NCBI GenBank assembly: GCA_017893485.1
Contig: CM030364.1
Coordinates: 46,277,254-46,341,253, forward strand
DNA: 64,000 bases
Direction of reading: 5' to 3'
DNA from: Hemerocallis citrina
Lineage: Eukaryota; Streptophyta; Magnoliopsida; Asparagales; Asphodelaceae
In this document: in pieces, positions 1-12,400 of the stretch
Layout: the number at the start of each line of letters is the position of its first letter
Numbering within the stretch: the first letter of the stretch is position 1
Notes under the pieces: generated by a model
What the model saw: only the letters and a program-made list of their open reading frames with translations
The model's database searches: none
Told to the model about the DNA's origin: nothing
Program-made: the position numbers and the translations under genes

Positions 1-559
1 AAATCTGTGCATAAAAATATTATCAGCCAGGTGGCAAATACGGAAAGTGATATGTAATGTGTCCATCTTTAATATTAATGGATAGGTGGCAAATTCGGAA
101 AGTGAAAACATTAACATAAGGGCTAATCCGCTAATGAGATAATTCGGTAGTCGGAATCATAATGCATAAAGCTGATGGAAGACTTAGAAGGCTGTGACAC
201 ACTGGGGTGTTAGTTTCTATGCAACGGCTCTAGTTCCACAACGGAACCCAGTTGCAAGTGTTTCGATGGGTTGCAACTAAAAAGTAATTACAAGATGCCC
301 TTGCAAGTTTTAATTTGCATTAATATTTGTTACAATTAACCAATATTGCTGCAACACTTGCAATCACGACATCTAGCCTCCACTTACATCTACAGTTGTA
401 GCTGCAGCCAGAAAACCACAACTGCAATTGGTGTAACTGTTGTTGTATGCAATTAAACTTGCACATAACTATAGCTTCATTGCAATTATAGTTTCCAGAT
501 AATGATAAAGCTTAACAAGTTTGAAATACCTGATTTAAGTGATTAAGGGTATGGATACT
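1..559. other. 3' flank of the SPL2-type gene, no gene seen
   Basis: This stretch lies downstream of the stop codon of the minus-strand E3 ligase gene and should contain its 3' UTR. It has a short direct repeat near the start (about 30-51 and 87-108, GGTGGCAAATWCGGAAAGTG), and TTGCAA/GTTGCAA words recur between 230 and 490. I see no coding region and could not fix a polyadenylation site. Confidence 0.5.
30..108. repeat. Short direct repeat, two copies
   Basis: Two near-identical 21-22 bp words (AGGTGGCAAATACGGAAAGT and the same with one A/T difference) start about 57 bp apart. They look like a small tandem duplication in the 3' flank of the gene. No function is evident. Confidence 0.6.
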
Positions 560-845
560 TTAAGAATCATAGATTCTGATGGAAGACTGGATGGTTTGCC
601 GACATAAAGGGCATTTAGGTGATGAATCAATCTCCACTGACATAGCACATCGAGGACAACAGACTAGATGCCCACAAGGGACGAAAGCACTTCTCCTCCG
701 CCTCAACAGACAGATCACACATAGTTGCCCATCCGGTATATCTCCAGACTCCTCACCACCGCCACCAATTTCTGCCTGAACTTCATCACGTAGACTTTGA
801 TTCTGCCTTTGTCTCTGCTTCCACTCTTTCCATTTCCGCCAGTTC
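560..845 (-). CDS. SPL2: SPL2-type E3 ligase, exon 6 (RING, stop codon)
   Basis: The exon opens with a basic, Trp-rich juxtamembrane stretch (NWRKWKEWKQRQRQNQ), then an acidic/glycine linker and the RING finger starting LCVICLLRRRRSAF with all eight zinc ligands. The protein ends RIYDS and a TAA at 560-562. Confidence 0.95.
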
Positions 846-3800
846 CTGTGTTAGCCAATGCCACGGTAAATCAAAATTATTTAGGCTGTGCTCCAAGTCA
901 GGTTTGGTACAAGACAATATTAACCCAAAAGAAAGTTACTTAGGAGAAAATATCTCGCTAGTAAGACTCAGACATTAGTAGTATGATAAAGAAGAAAATG
1001 AGTTCCTTCACTTCCTTGTACTTTAAAAATAACACATATAAGTACTCTACTAGAAGGGTTGGTTCAGATAGATAGCGACTTGGTCCATCCTTCTCCTTGC
1101 TTAGGCCAGAGCAGTTGGAATGCGTTTACTTTAACAACTGAATGGTTGAAAATTACTTAATAAATGGTTCTTCAGTGAAGTTTTCCAAAAATAATACAGA
1201 AATAATGACAAAAACAAGGACAATTTAGAAATATATTTACTGATTGATGGACCAGCCAGTGTCAAATTTCTAAACACGATGTCACCCAATTGCAAGATGA
1301 AGAAGTATGATTGTCAAGTATCTGATTGTTTCAATGGAATTCACTGCTTGCATGAGGGGCTGAGGGCAGAGATGAGGGGAAGACCTGGGGGGTGGGGGCG
1401 AGAAGAACTTGAAACGGAAATTAATTGCAGGATAGAATAAATAGTGCCATTGACGGGGTTACATACCTGCTGACAGCATAGCCTAATATAGCAATAGACA
1501 CTGTCCCTAGCACAATTCCACTCCAAAACAGAATCCGAGTGTTAATAGCAAGATCCACTTCTATCTCATCCTTTGTCTTTTCAGATCTGAGAAAAGAGAT
1601 AATATCAGTTATAATTCTAAAAACAAGCCAAATCTTACAGAAATAAAAGAAGGATCAGGGGTCTAAGTCGAGCAAAATAGGAACATAAGCATATTCAAAT
1701 ATAAATACTAGAAATTGATATGGATGCGAATACAAGTTTTGCTTGCATATAGAACACAACATCCACATTTGATTAAAAATAATATTAATTTCGGTCTCTG
1801 CACAACTCTTAATGACACAACTGACGATTAGAATAAAGAAATGAGTTAACCTCGTAAATTATTTGATCATCCAAAGGTTCAACACCATCAGTATGTGTAT
1901 CCATTTAGAAATGGGTGGGTAAGGAATATCTAATAAAAGAAATTGAACTTGAATTTGAATCAAATACTTTGCATTCATTTACACTCCTAACAAAACATTA
2001 TATTGGATTGGTCCAGAAAGACTTCAGAGGAAATTCAACAACTTTTTTCGGTGACATCTTGATGAATAGCACAATTACGACCACCACGTGTGCTCAGTGC
2101 AAAATGACTTGGGATAAACATAAACATCAAAAAGTAATTTTCAAGCACTTACAGAAAACATGGAAGATCTGGACATGGTTTGATCTCAAGAGCTCCTTCA
2201 TGTGTCTTGCAAATTCCAACAGCTGTGATCTCTTTTCCGACCGGAAGAATCTTCTCTTCGTCCAACAGTGCAACCTTATAAAACCAACAACACCGTATAA
2301 TTGAGCCCTTAAAGAAAACAAAGATTAGATGAAAATTCACTCCAAAATATTCAAGGAAATATGAACTTACTGGATAGCTATTACCAAAGACAGCCTGGAA
2401 CAACGAATAAGGCGTAGGCTGGACCGGGTGCAAGTGATGATAAACAGTGGTGAGAGGGAGCGGATGTTTTAAACCATCTAAGGAAACATGAACATAGCCA
2501 GAATTAGGCCAATGACCGCCTTCCACAAGATTGAATGGAACCTAACCCACAATGTCTAAAGTGTTAGTAACAAAATTATCATGAACAGCCACAGATTATT
2601 CATCTGAAGTATTAATTTGAATCTACAATCTTCAGAGGCTTGCAGGTAGATGCAAATAGCTCACCGATCTCAAAGAACTTGACCTCTGCTCCTTCCATGA
2701 TTTTGCAAAAATTGCATGTAGATCAAAACTCCATCCAAAAAGGCCTCGCCATTCATTGTAAATACACTTCAGAAATACAAATAAATATCAATATCTCAAG
2801 AAACATAGTTCTGTCGGAGAAAGTTTAGTCACATAAACAAACCAAAATTACAAAGAAAGCATCTTTAACACCTACTAGAGAAATTAAGTAAAATACCTGA
2901 AGTGAGATAACTACTCTTTAACACCTACTAGCTACACATCTATATAATAAATTACAAGGCAATTTGGAAAAAAGCTATCAAGTGGCTCTCCTTCAATTGA
3001 AAAGAAATCAATGACTCACATAGTCCCCCCCCCCCCCCCCCCCCCCGCCCCCCCCAAAAAAAAATAAAAAAAAAAAAAAACCTAAAATTTTCCCCCGAAA
3101 ACAAAAAAATTCCTCACTTTATTACTCTCTCTCTCCATCTCTACCCAGGAATTTAGATTTTCAGTTTTTTTTTTGCTTCTTTTGATTGGTCATGTAGAAA
3201 ATTTCACTGACTTCCCTGATTGATTTCAAATGCAATGAAATATTTAAATGTATCTCTCTCTACCCAGAAATTTTGATTTTTCAGATTGTAAATTTTCGGA
3301 TTTTTCAGATTTTTTATGTTTTTTTATTGCTCATTTAGAAAGTTTTACTGAGTTTCCTGATTGATTTCAAATGCAATGAAAGATTTAAATGAATATTCAC
3401 TTGGGTAAATTTCAACCTCTAAAGTTACACTGAATGTAGCAAATATTTCCTAAAAAGTTAAATTTCATCATTTTGCACCTTGAAAGTTCTAAGAAGCTGG
3501 ATTTTACACCCCAATTTATAATTATGCAAATATGGACTTTTATTTACAACTAATTGTTGTCGTACTATTCAAACTTGAGCTACATAAACTTCATGATGGA
3601 AGTTTCAGATTCATGCATCCGAAATGCTGGAAAGTATAAATATATCCAGTATTATACATGAACATTATTATAGTGTATATCTAAGAAAGTATATTAACAT
3701 ATGATAGTAGAATACACTGAGAATATCAAAGTTAATCGTCAAATATTTTTCCTCCTTAATATACAGAAATAGTTCCTCATTAGAACTAAACAACATCTGT

Positions 3801-6800
3801 CAGACTTTTCACTGCTTCCTGCAATGGATAACATCATTATATATGGCCATGTAAGTTTCTATTATTTGTATAACATCTATACCTCTTTCATATTAGATCA
3901 ATTAATTCTTTCTTTTATATTCCTGACATTATAATGGTTACTTTCATATGCTGCATCGTTTCGAAGATGTGCCGTAGGCACATGCCCACGGGCAAATCTA
4001 GTACATATATATGCTTACAACTTGGGCCTTGAAGTAATGAAGCCAGGTATGAAATTAGAAAGGGATAGATTAATTTTTGAAGGATCACTGGCCACTAGGA
4101 CTAACTTAGAATTCATTATTATAAGTAATGTGATTACAATTTGGGTAGAATGAAGAGAATCTTCCTCCCCCTTCATTGCCCTTGTACCAAGTCTACCATC
4201 AATATGTTGAATACTTGTGAGAGAAAATATATAAAATAAACAATATGATTTAACTACAGGGACTTGGAAGCAATTATCCAATTGGTAACCACCACTATTG
4301 AAGGAGTTGGTCAAAACCCTTTGACCATACCTTACATGAATGGCTGTCTTTTGAATTAAAAGACATAACTACGTGTTATTTGCCAAGCACTGCATCTCTC
4401 CAAAGAGATGCATTTGAGACTCTTCACAACTATAAATAGATGAAGTTTTTCCATTGATAGATCAATCCCAAAAAGAGAACCCAAATTTTCCTCATCCGTA
4501 TTTTCCAAACAACTTCAATAAACTCTTTATTTTATTTTCAAATTACAAGTGCTCTACGTCGAATATTTAAGAAAAACTAACATCCTTGAGATTCGTGCTT
4601 TAACAAGGATCCAAATAGACCGGAGGCTGATTTACTTGGGAACTGTAACCCCTGTTTCAGGTTGTACGGATTTTTCTTGTATTTTCGTAGTATTTTCTTT
4701 TCTGTTTTAATGTATTTTGGGTCTTGGTCTTGTTGTGGGCCTTCTATTTCAATTTATTATTCTAGTATTATTATTGTCATCTTTTATTAGCTCAATCCAT
4801 TTGCAAGCACGTACTATTGTTTACCCAAACCCATCTCCTTATTGGATTCTGAACCCAAATCCTAGTCTACCCAAATCCACATACCCCCTAACAACTGACC
4901 CAGATCTCCTCAACTGCACACTCCCCTGTATCTCCCAACCCCCCACTATCTCCAACTACCCATTACTCTATTTATTATTTTATTAACTCTCCCTATACCC
5001 CGTCTCTCTCTCTCCCCGTCTCCCTCTCTCTCCTCTAACTTCCCAAAAACCAGAACAGAACCCAACCGACCCTTCACCTTCCTCTCTTCCCCGATCACCC
5101 TCGAGCCAGCACCATCGGCATCCTCCCGCCCTCGCGCTCCACCTCGCGAGCCGCCCTTACCCTGTTCCTTCCGCTCGAGCCAGCATCGCATCGCCCTCCG
5201 CTCGCCATCGCAGACCCCCCTTCCCCGTCGCTCTCATCCCGTTGCTACCCCTCCTCCTCCTCGTCGCCGTCCAATCCCCGAGGGCCTCCCGCCACCGCTC
5301 GCTTCCCCTGTCGTCGCTGCTTCCCTTCCCCCAGAACCCATTGTTGAGCCTCTCCCGCCAACTCTCCCTCTCTCTGTCACTGTGAAGAAGAACAAGAACA
5401 GGGATTGGGTATTTTGTGTGTTTGCTGTTTTGCCGGGGGGGATCCGAAATTGGTGTTTTGTGTTTGTGTGTGGGATCCTGTTGGTATTTGTGAAGTGAAT
5501 CAGGGTTGGGGTGTTTTGCTGTTGTGGAGTAGGAGATTGGTTTGTATTGTGTTTGCTGTTGTGTAGGGGATCGTGATTGGTGTTTGGTGTTTGGGTTGAT
5601 CTTGGGATGTTGTTGTTGGTTGTGTTGTGTGCTGCTATTTTGCTATTGGGATTTGATGTTTGGCTATTGCTGTTTTACTGTGGAAGGAGTTGCTGTTGAG
5701 TGCTCTTTTGTTGTTGTTGTGTAATTGCGGAGTTGCTGTTGTGAGTGCACGTGCCGCCGTCAGGATTCTGATCCCGTTATTCTTTTAATATCCAGAATCG
5801 TCTCCAAACAGGCAAGCGTCTCTTGAACTTATTTTTATTGTTTCTAGTTCAAGAAAACACTCCTTGAAATCTGGCAAGTATTAATCAAATTGAATATCAT
5901 ATTTAATTGAACTCCATTGTTTATTTATTGTACCATGTTATTGATTCATAGTCTTCTCATCGTACTATTATTGTTGATTTCAATCCCAAACCGTAATTTA
6001 TTGTACTATTGAACACTCACATATATTGTCTTATCATTTGCTTGATTTTGTACTGAGGTTTCGACCCGGTTCCTAACACAATAACTTAAAACCTTGCATA
6101 TAGAAATTGTAGTCCTGTGAGTCCATATATTGTCATGTTTTGCATATAAACCGTGGTTTCCATATTTAATAAATTGGACCATGTATATTTCATGTATTGT
6201 ATAGTCTTGATATCATCTTAAAATTGTACTAGTGCTATTGGTCTCATTAATTGTACCTGTTGCATGAGTATTGATACCATCGCCCACATTGATCACATGC
6301 ATGTTCATAAATGATTGTTAATAAAAATATTAAACAAGTCGGGGTAATAAGGGTTGACTTAGTAGTGGATAATCTCAAAAAATATACTCGGTAGGGCCCT
6401 TCTTGTTTACATGGAATATTGACATGGAAGGTGGAGAATTACTTGTGAACTTTTTATCTTGTTTCACCAAGTACACGCTCTGCAAATCCCACCACGAAAT
6501 CTAAAACGTACACTGCTTTGTATGCACCGAACCTGTAGTATGGGATGCAGTAGTACGTGCATTAGTTAGGATTAAAATGAATACTTATAGACATAAATGA
6601 ACATTGAACATCGACACTAATACTGAATACTGCTTATTAACATTGATTCCTGATTCTGAATTATTGATTATCAACTTTTGATTTTGTTACCGTTTATCGT
6701 TTATTGACTCTAATATCGTTCCAATTTCTGTTTTTGTTATATAGTCCTTTATTTCCTATTTTACTGCTTCCTACTACTTGTCACCCGAATCTTGCTCTAA

Positions 6801-9321
6801 CGGGTTCTCTTCCTCCTTTTGGGTTATGTCATTCAGGTACAGTGATGGTTAACTGAAAGGAACTCGTCGAACTGTTACTGTATTGCATATTCTCAAACTA
6901 TTTGGTAAGTTCCTGTATCCCAGATTTGGTTATTGGATTTTATTCTGATTATATTTTTCTGCGTGGTTATGATTATTTCTTTCATGTTGTTGAGTTAAGA
7001 CTGGTACAACTTATGAATGATGTTAATATCATTTGCTAGGCCTTCGTCATGGACTCGCATTCTCGTATTTTGGGAAGCGGGACGTGACAGGTTTTTAGTG
7101 GTATCAGAGCCAGATTACTATCTAATTATGTTAGAGTTTAGCCAGATTAGACTCTAACTATGTTGGAGTTTAGCCAGGTTTGGCTAATGTGTTGGTCATG
7201 TTTGGCTAATACGTTAGTCAAGTTTGGCTCTAGCCAGTTTAACTCAATAATATGCGCACCACGTTAATCACATGAACATGTAATAACCAACATAATCTGG
7301 ATACTCACATTTGATTCCTCTTTTGATCCCTTCATATTCAGTTCCTTCATCTCTTAGTTGTTTCGTCCCTTTCATTCATTCACATTCATTGATTCTTCAT
7401 TGGGTATATATTCTTTCTTTTTGTACCAATATTCCATCGATTCTGGAGTTGTCCATTCTTTTCTTCCTGCTTGGTTTATCGATCGGCATCAATGGATCTT
7501 CAACGACATGTTAGAGGCTTATTTAATTCCTACGTTGCTGTATATTTTTATGATATATTTATTGTGTAAATTTGCTACACTGCATATTTATTTTCTCATT
7601 CACATTTGCATTGTGCTTATGCATGTATTTCATTCTGTTTTTCTCCCTACTTTTATAAATCATTTTCACTACTACTATTTTGTACTATTGTGTTTGATAT
7701 TTAAAATCTATACATCTATTTTGATATTCCATTGTGTGACTTTCAACTCCATTTCTTACTTTTCTACTATTTTTATATCACGAATTTCAAAACCTAACAT
7801 CATACTTAAATTAAATGTCCCATATCCCTGTGCATATGGAAGGTTACATCTTCCATTTCACCATTTCCGTGCAACCTAATGTCGAGATGACAAATATGCA
7901 ACTCGATGTCAATAGAGGCAAATTGTAACTGGATGTCGGGAAGGCAAAATGTGCAACCGAATATCCAGACGGCAACTTGCAACTTGATGTCGTGAAGGCA
8001 AACATTCAACTTGATGTTAAGGAGGCAAGATTTTCTACCTATTTGCTAATTGATATTTCAAGACTTTTTACTTATATAATGAAACTAATGGTAAAGAAAT
8101 GTTTTCTTTATGACATTTTGTTTATACAATTACACTTTATGTTTCCATACAATTTGAACTAGTATAGTTGATTTTACTCTATTTCGTGTTTACAATTTTT
8201 TTCATTTATGTTAAGATTGATTACATCAACTATGGTCTAAGTTTTCGTTCTTTTGTAAATTACTATTTATTGCCACCGTTTTCCAATTCTTTAATATTTT
8301 AGATTTCTCACTTACTTTTGTTTCCACGTCCTGATTAATGATTTGACGTTTACTTTTGTAATATTTAATGAACTCATTTTAGGTCTTCTTGCATATATAT
8401 ATTTTGGGCTATTTTGCTCGTTACCCTTTAATGTGTTTTTCGAGTATTGATTATAATGTCAACATTCACTAATTATTATGTCTTTTACATTCATTGTTAT
8501 TAATATTTTCTTTACTTAGCTAAATTTGTTCGTATTTCTATGTATCTTGACTAGGGGTGTAAAATGAACAGTACGATCCGTCGTCCGTCCGAGTCCGGCT
8601 CGAGAAATGGTCCGACGGTGGATCGTCCGAATTGTTATACGAACCGATCCTGAACAAATTATTCGGTCCGATTCTTTACCGTGCTCGAGCCGGACATAAG
8701 TCCGTCCGAATATTATTGCGGTCCGATACTACTTTACCGAACCGAGTCCGGACTATAAAAATTTTGTCCGACCTAGACCGAGCCGGACATAAGCTCGTCC
8801 GAGTAGAATTTCGGTCCGAGCTCCCATCCGGTCCGATTTACAGCTCTAATCATGACTGGTTATTTTTCCAAAACTATATTTTTTTATATAACTTTAAAGT
8901 TGTGTTCTTTTGTTGTTTGAATGGTTATCAACCTTTTTATATTTGGATTTTATCTCTTCACTTTTGACTTCTTATTCTATGTGAATAGTTTTCCTATTTT
9001 CTTACGATTGGGGATTAATGGTGTATTTTGACTTCACTTTCCATTTATAATTGATCGACTATATATATTCCTGTTTGATTTATTCATAGAGTTGATAAGC
9101 CAAATTCTTATTTTGTTTTATAATGTTATTATTATTACTTTGGTTTTTGTTATTATTATTGGTATCATTATTATTATTGATATTACCATTGCTATTATTA
9201 TTGTTGTTTTCATTATTTTATTATTGTTGTTAATATTGAATTACCTTCATACAAAAAAAATGTTGAACCCAAATTATATTCTGTCTTGCATTATTATTCT
9301 TACCAGTATTGTTAATATATA

Positions 9322-9410
<89 letters not shown>

Positions 9411-12400
9411 GCATTATTTTCATGAATGTATTGATTCCTATTCTGTCATGTATGTATTATCATTATTATCAGTATTGTTAACATTTTAAATTTTATTATT
9501 ATTATTATTACCAGTAAGATTATGATGATTTTTATTACTGTTATTATTATTGCTATTATTATTTTTAATATTATTGTTATGATTATTTTTATCATTATTG
9601 ATATTATTATTTTTATTATTAATATGTGTTGTTATTATTATTGTTATTATTATTTTATTATTGATATTATTATTTTTATTATTAATATTTGCTGTTATTA
9701 TTACTTTTGTTAAAGCCCATTAGTTTTGATCAATAGCATATCTTTTAATTATTTAAATTGAAGCCAAACTTTATACTCATGTTACATTATTTATTTATAT
9801 CTATCTTGAGCCCATACTCTCCTTGATCCTGGTGTCTCAGTTTTGTCTTCTTGCTCGGTTCGTCGATTGGTGTCATGTGGCCTACAGCGACATGTATGTT
9901 GCTTGGGACATCACCATCGGAGTAGCGCAGCAGAAGCGTGGTAGACCCATAACCCACAAGTCCCAGAATTCTCTTGTTGTTCCTTCTTTGCATCGTTCAG
10001 ATCTTGTTCGTCTTTTTCACTCGACATCTTTTGTCGATTTATTATTCGACATCGATCTTATCTATGTCCTTTTCTTATTATGGTTTTCTTTTTTTCTAAT
10101 TTTTCCTGCCTTGTTATTTCTTAAGTTTGCTTCGGTTTTGTCTTACTGCCTGCCAGAATGAATTTCGAGGACGAAATTCTTCTTGTAAGGTGGGTAGGAT
10201 TTGTAACCCCTGTTTCCGGCTGTACAGATTTTTCTTGTATTTTCGTAGTGTTCTCTTTTCTGTTTAATGTATTTTGGATCTTGGTCTTGTTGTGGGTCTT
10301 CTATTTCAATTTATTATTCTAGTATTATTATTGTTATCATTTATTAGCCCAATCCATTTGCAAGTCCATACTATTGTTTACCCGAATCCATCTCCTTATT
10401 GGATCCTGAACCCAAATCCTAGTCTACCCAAACTCACATACCCCCTAACAACTGACCCAGATCTCCTCAACTGCACACTCCCCCGTATCTCCCAGCTCCC
10501 TACTATCTCCAACTACCCATTACTCTATTTATTATTTTATTAACTCTCCCTATACCTCGTCTCTCTCTCTCCCCGTTTTCCTTTCTCTCCTCTAACTTCC
10601 CAAAAACCAGAACAAAACCCAACCGACCATTCACCTTCCTCTCTTCCCCGACCTCGTCCCCAATCACCCTCGAGCCAGCACCATCGGCATCCTCCCGCCC
10701 TCGCGCTCCACCTCTCAAGCCGCCCTTACCCTGTTCCTCCCCGCTCGAGCCAGCTTCGCATCGCCCTCCACTCGCCATCGCAGACCCCCCTTCCTCGTTG
10801 CTCTCATCCCGTCGCTACCCCTCCTCGTCGTCGCCGTCCAATCCCCGAGTGCCTCCCGCCACCGCTCGCTTCCCCTGTCGTCGCTGCTTCCCTTCCCCCA
10901 GAACCCATTGTTGAGCCTCTCCTGCCAACTCTCCCCCTCTCTGTGTCGCTGTGAAGAAGAAGAACAGGGATTGGGTATTTTGTGTGTTTGCTGTTTTGTC
11001 GGGGGGGTCCGAAATTGGTGTTTTGTGTTTGTGTGTGGGATCCTGTTGGTGTTTGTGAAGTGAATCAAGGTTGGCATGTTTTGCTGTTGTGGAGTAGGAG
11101 ATTGGTTTGTATTGTGTTTGCTGTTGTGTAGGGGATCGTGATTGGTGTTTGGTGTTTGGGTTGATCTTGGGATGTTGTTGTTAGTTGTGTTGTGTGCTGC
11201 TGTTTTGCTATTGGGATTTGCTGTTTGGCTGTTGCTATTTTACTGTGGGAGGAGTTGCTGTTGAGTGCTCTTTTGTTGTTGTTGTGTAATTGTGGAGTTG
11301 CTGTTGAGAGTGCACGTGCCGCCGTCGGGATTCTAATCCCGTTATTCTTTTAATATCCAGAATCGTCTCCTAACAGGAAAGCATCTCTTGAACTTATTTT
11401 TATTGTTTCTAGTTCAAGAAAACACTCATTGAAATCTGGCAAGTATTAATCAAATTGAATATCATATTTAATTGAACTCCATTGTTTATTTATTGTACCA
11501 TGTTATTGATTCATAGTCTTCTCATCGTGCTATTATTAATGATTTCAATTCCAAACCGTAATTTATTGTACTATTGAACACTCACATATACTACCTTGTC
11601 ATTTGCTTGATTTTATACTGAGGTTTCGACCCGGTTCCTAACACAATAACTTAAAACCTTGCATATAGAAATTGTAGTCCAGTGAGTCCATATATTGTCA
11701 TGTTTTGCATATAAACCATATTTTCCATATTTAATAAATTGGACCATGTATATTTCATGTATTGTATAGTCTTGATATCATATTGAAATTATACTAGTGC
11801 TATTGGTCTCATCGATTGTACCTGTTGCATGAGTATTGATACCATCGCCCACATTGATCACATGCATGTTCATAAATGATTGTTAATAAAAATATTAAAT
11901 AAGTCGGGGTAATAAGGGTTGACTTAGTAGTGGATAATCTCAGAAAATATACTCGGTAGGGCACTTCTTGTTTACATGGAATATTGACATGGAAGGTGAA
12001 GAATTACTTGTGAACTTGTGAACTTGTAATCTTGTTATCTTGTTATACCGAGTACACGCTCTGTAGATCCCACCACGAAGTCTAAAATGTACACTGTTTT
12101 GTATGCACCGAACCTGTAGTATGGGATGCAGTAGTACGTGCATTAGTTAGGATTAAAATGAAATTTGAATAATAGGGTTTTAAGGATATACATATAAATA
12201 GTAATTGTTAAAGATATGTGTAAATATAATAATTATTCATGTACTTAAGTGCAGAAATTGTTGGAACCGTAAGGTATCAGGTGCAAAAATACTTAAGTGC
12301 AAATATTCATTCTCCGCTACCGGACCCAACGGGTAGATTTTTTTAACTATGACCCGAATCCGGGTCTCGCAAGTCCAGTTTCGGTCAAATTTTTTGAGCC

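Larger units (their letters stand above)
7090..10201 (+). mobile_element. Internal region of the 4644 element, no gag-pol left
   Basis: About 3.1 kb lies between the two LTRs. I find no zinc knuckle, protease, reverse transcriptase or integrase motif in any frame. It is AT-rich, with a 27-bp minisatellite (7873-8034), a hAT-like MITE (8552-8848) and an ATT microsatellite. The stretch from about 9030 to 9500 resembles the inverse of 51880-52200, the 5' part of the LTR of a related family, so the interior is at least partly patched from LTR sequence. It ends with a Gypsy-like pol tail and polypurine tract. The element is non-autonomous. Confidence 0.65.

Noticed and set aside
7358..7879. 173-codon hydrophobic frame in the 4644 element
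   Set aside because: T-rich sequence gives Phe/Leu/Ile-rich translation; no membrane protein family recognised and it lies in a decayed interior.
9092..9713. Long frames of Tyr/Ile repeats, and similar frames at 51837-52206 and 23820-24179
   Set aside because: They are translations of ATT and TA microsatellites.
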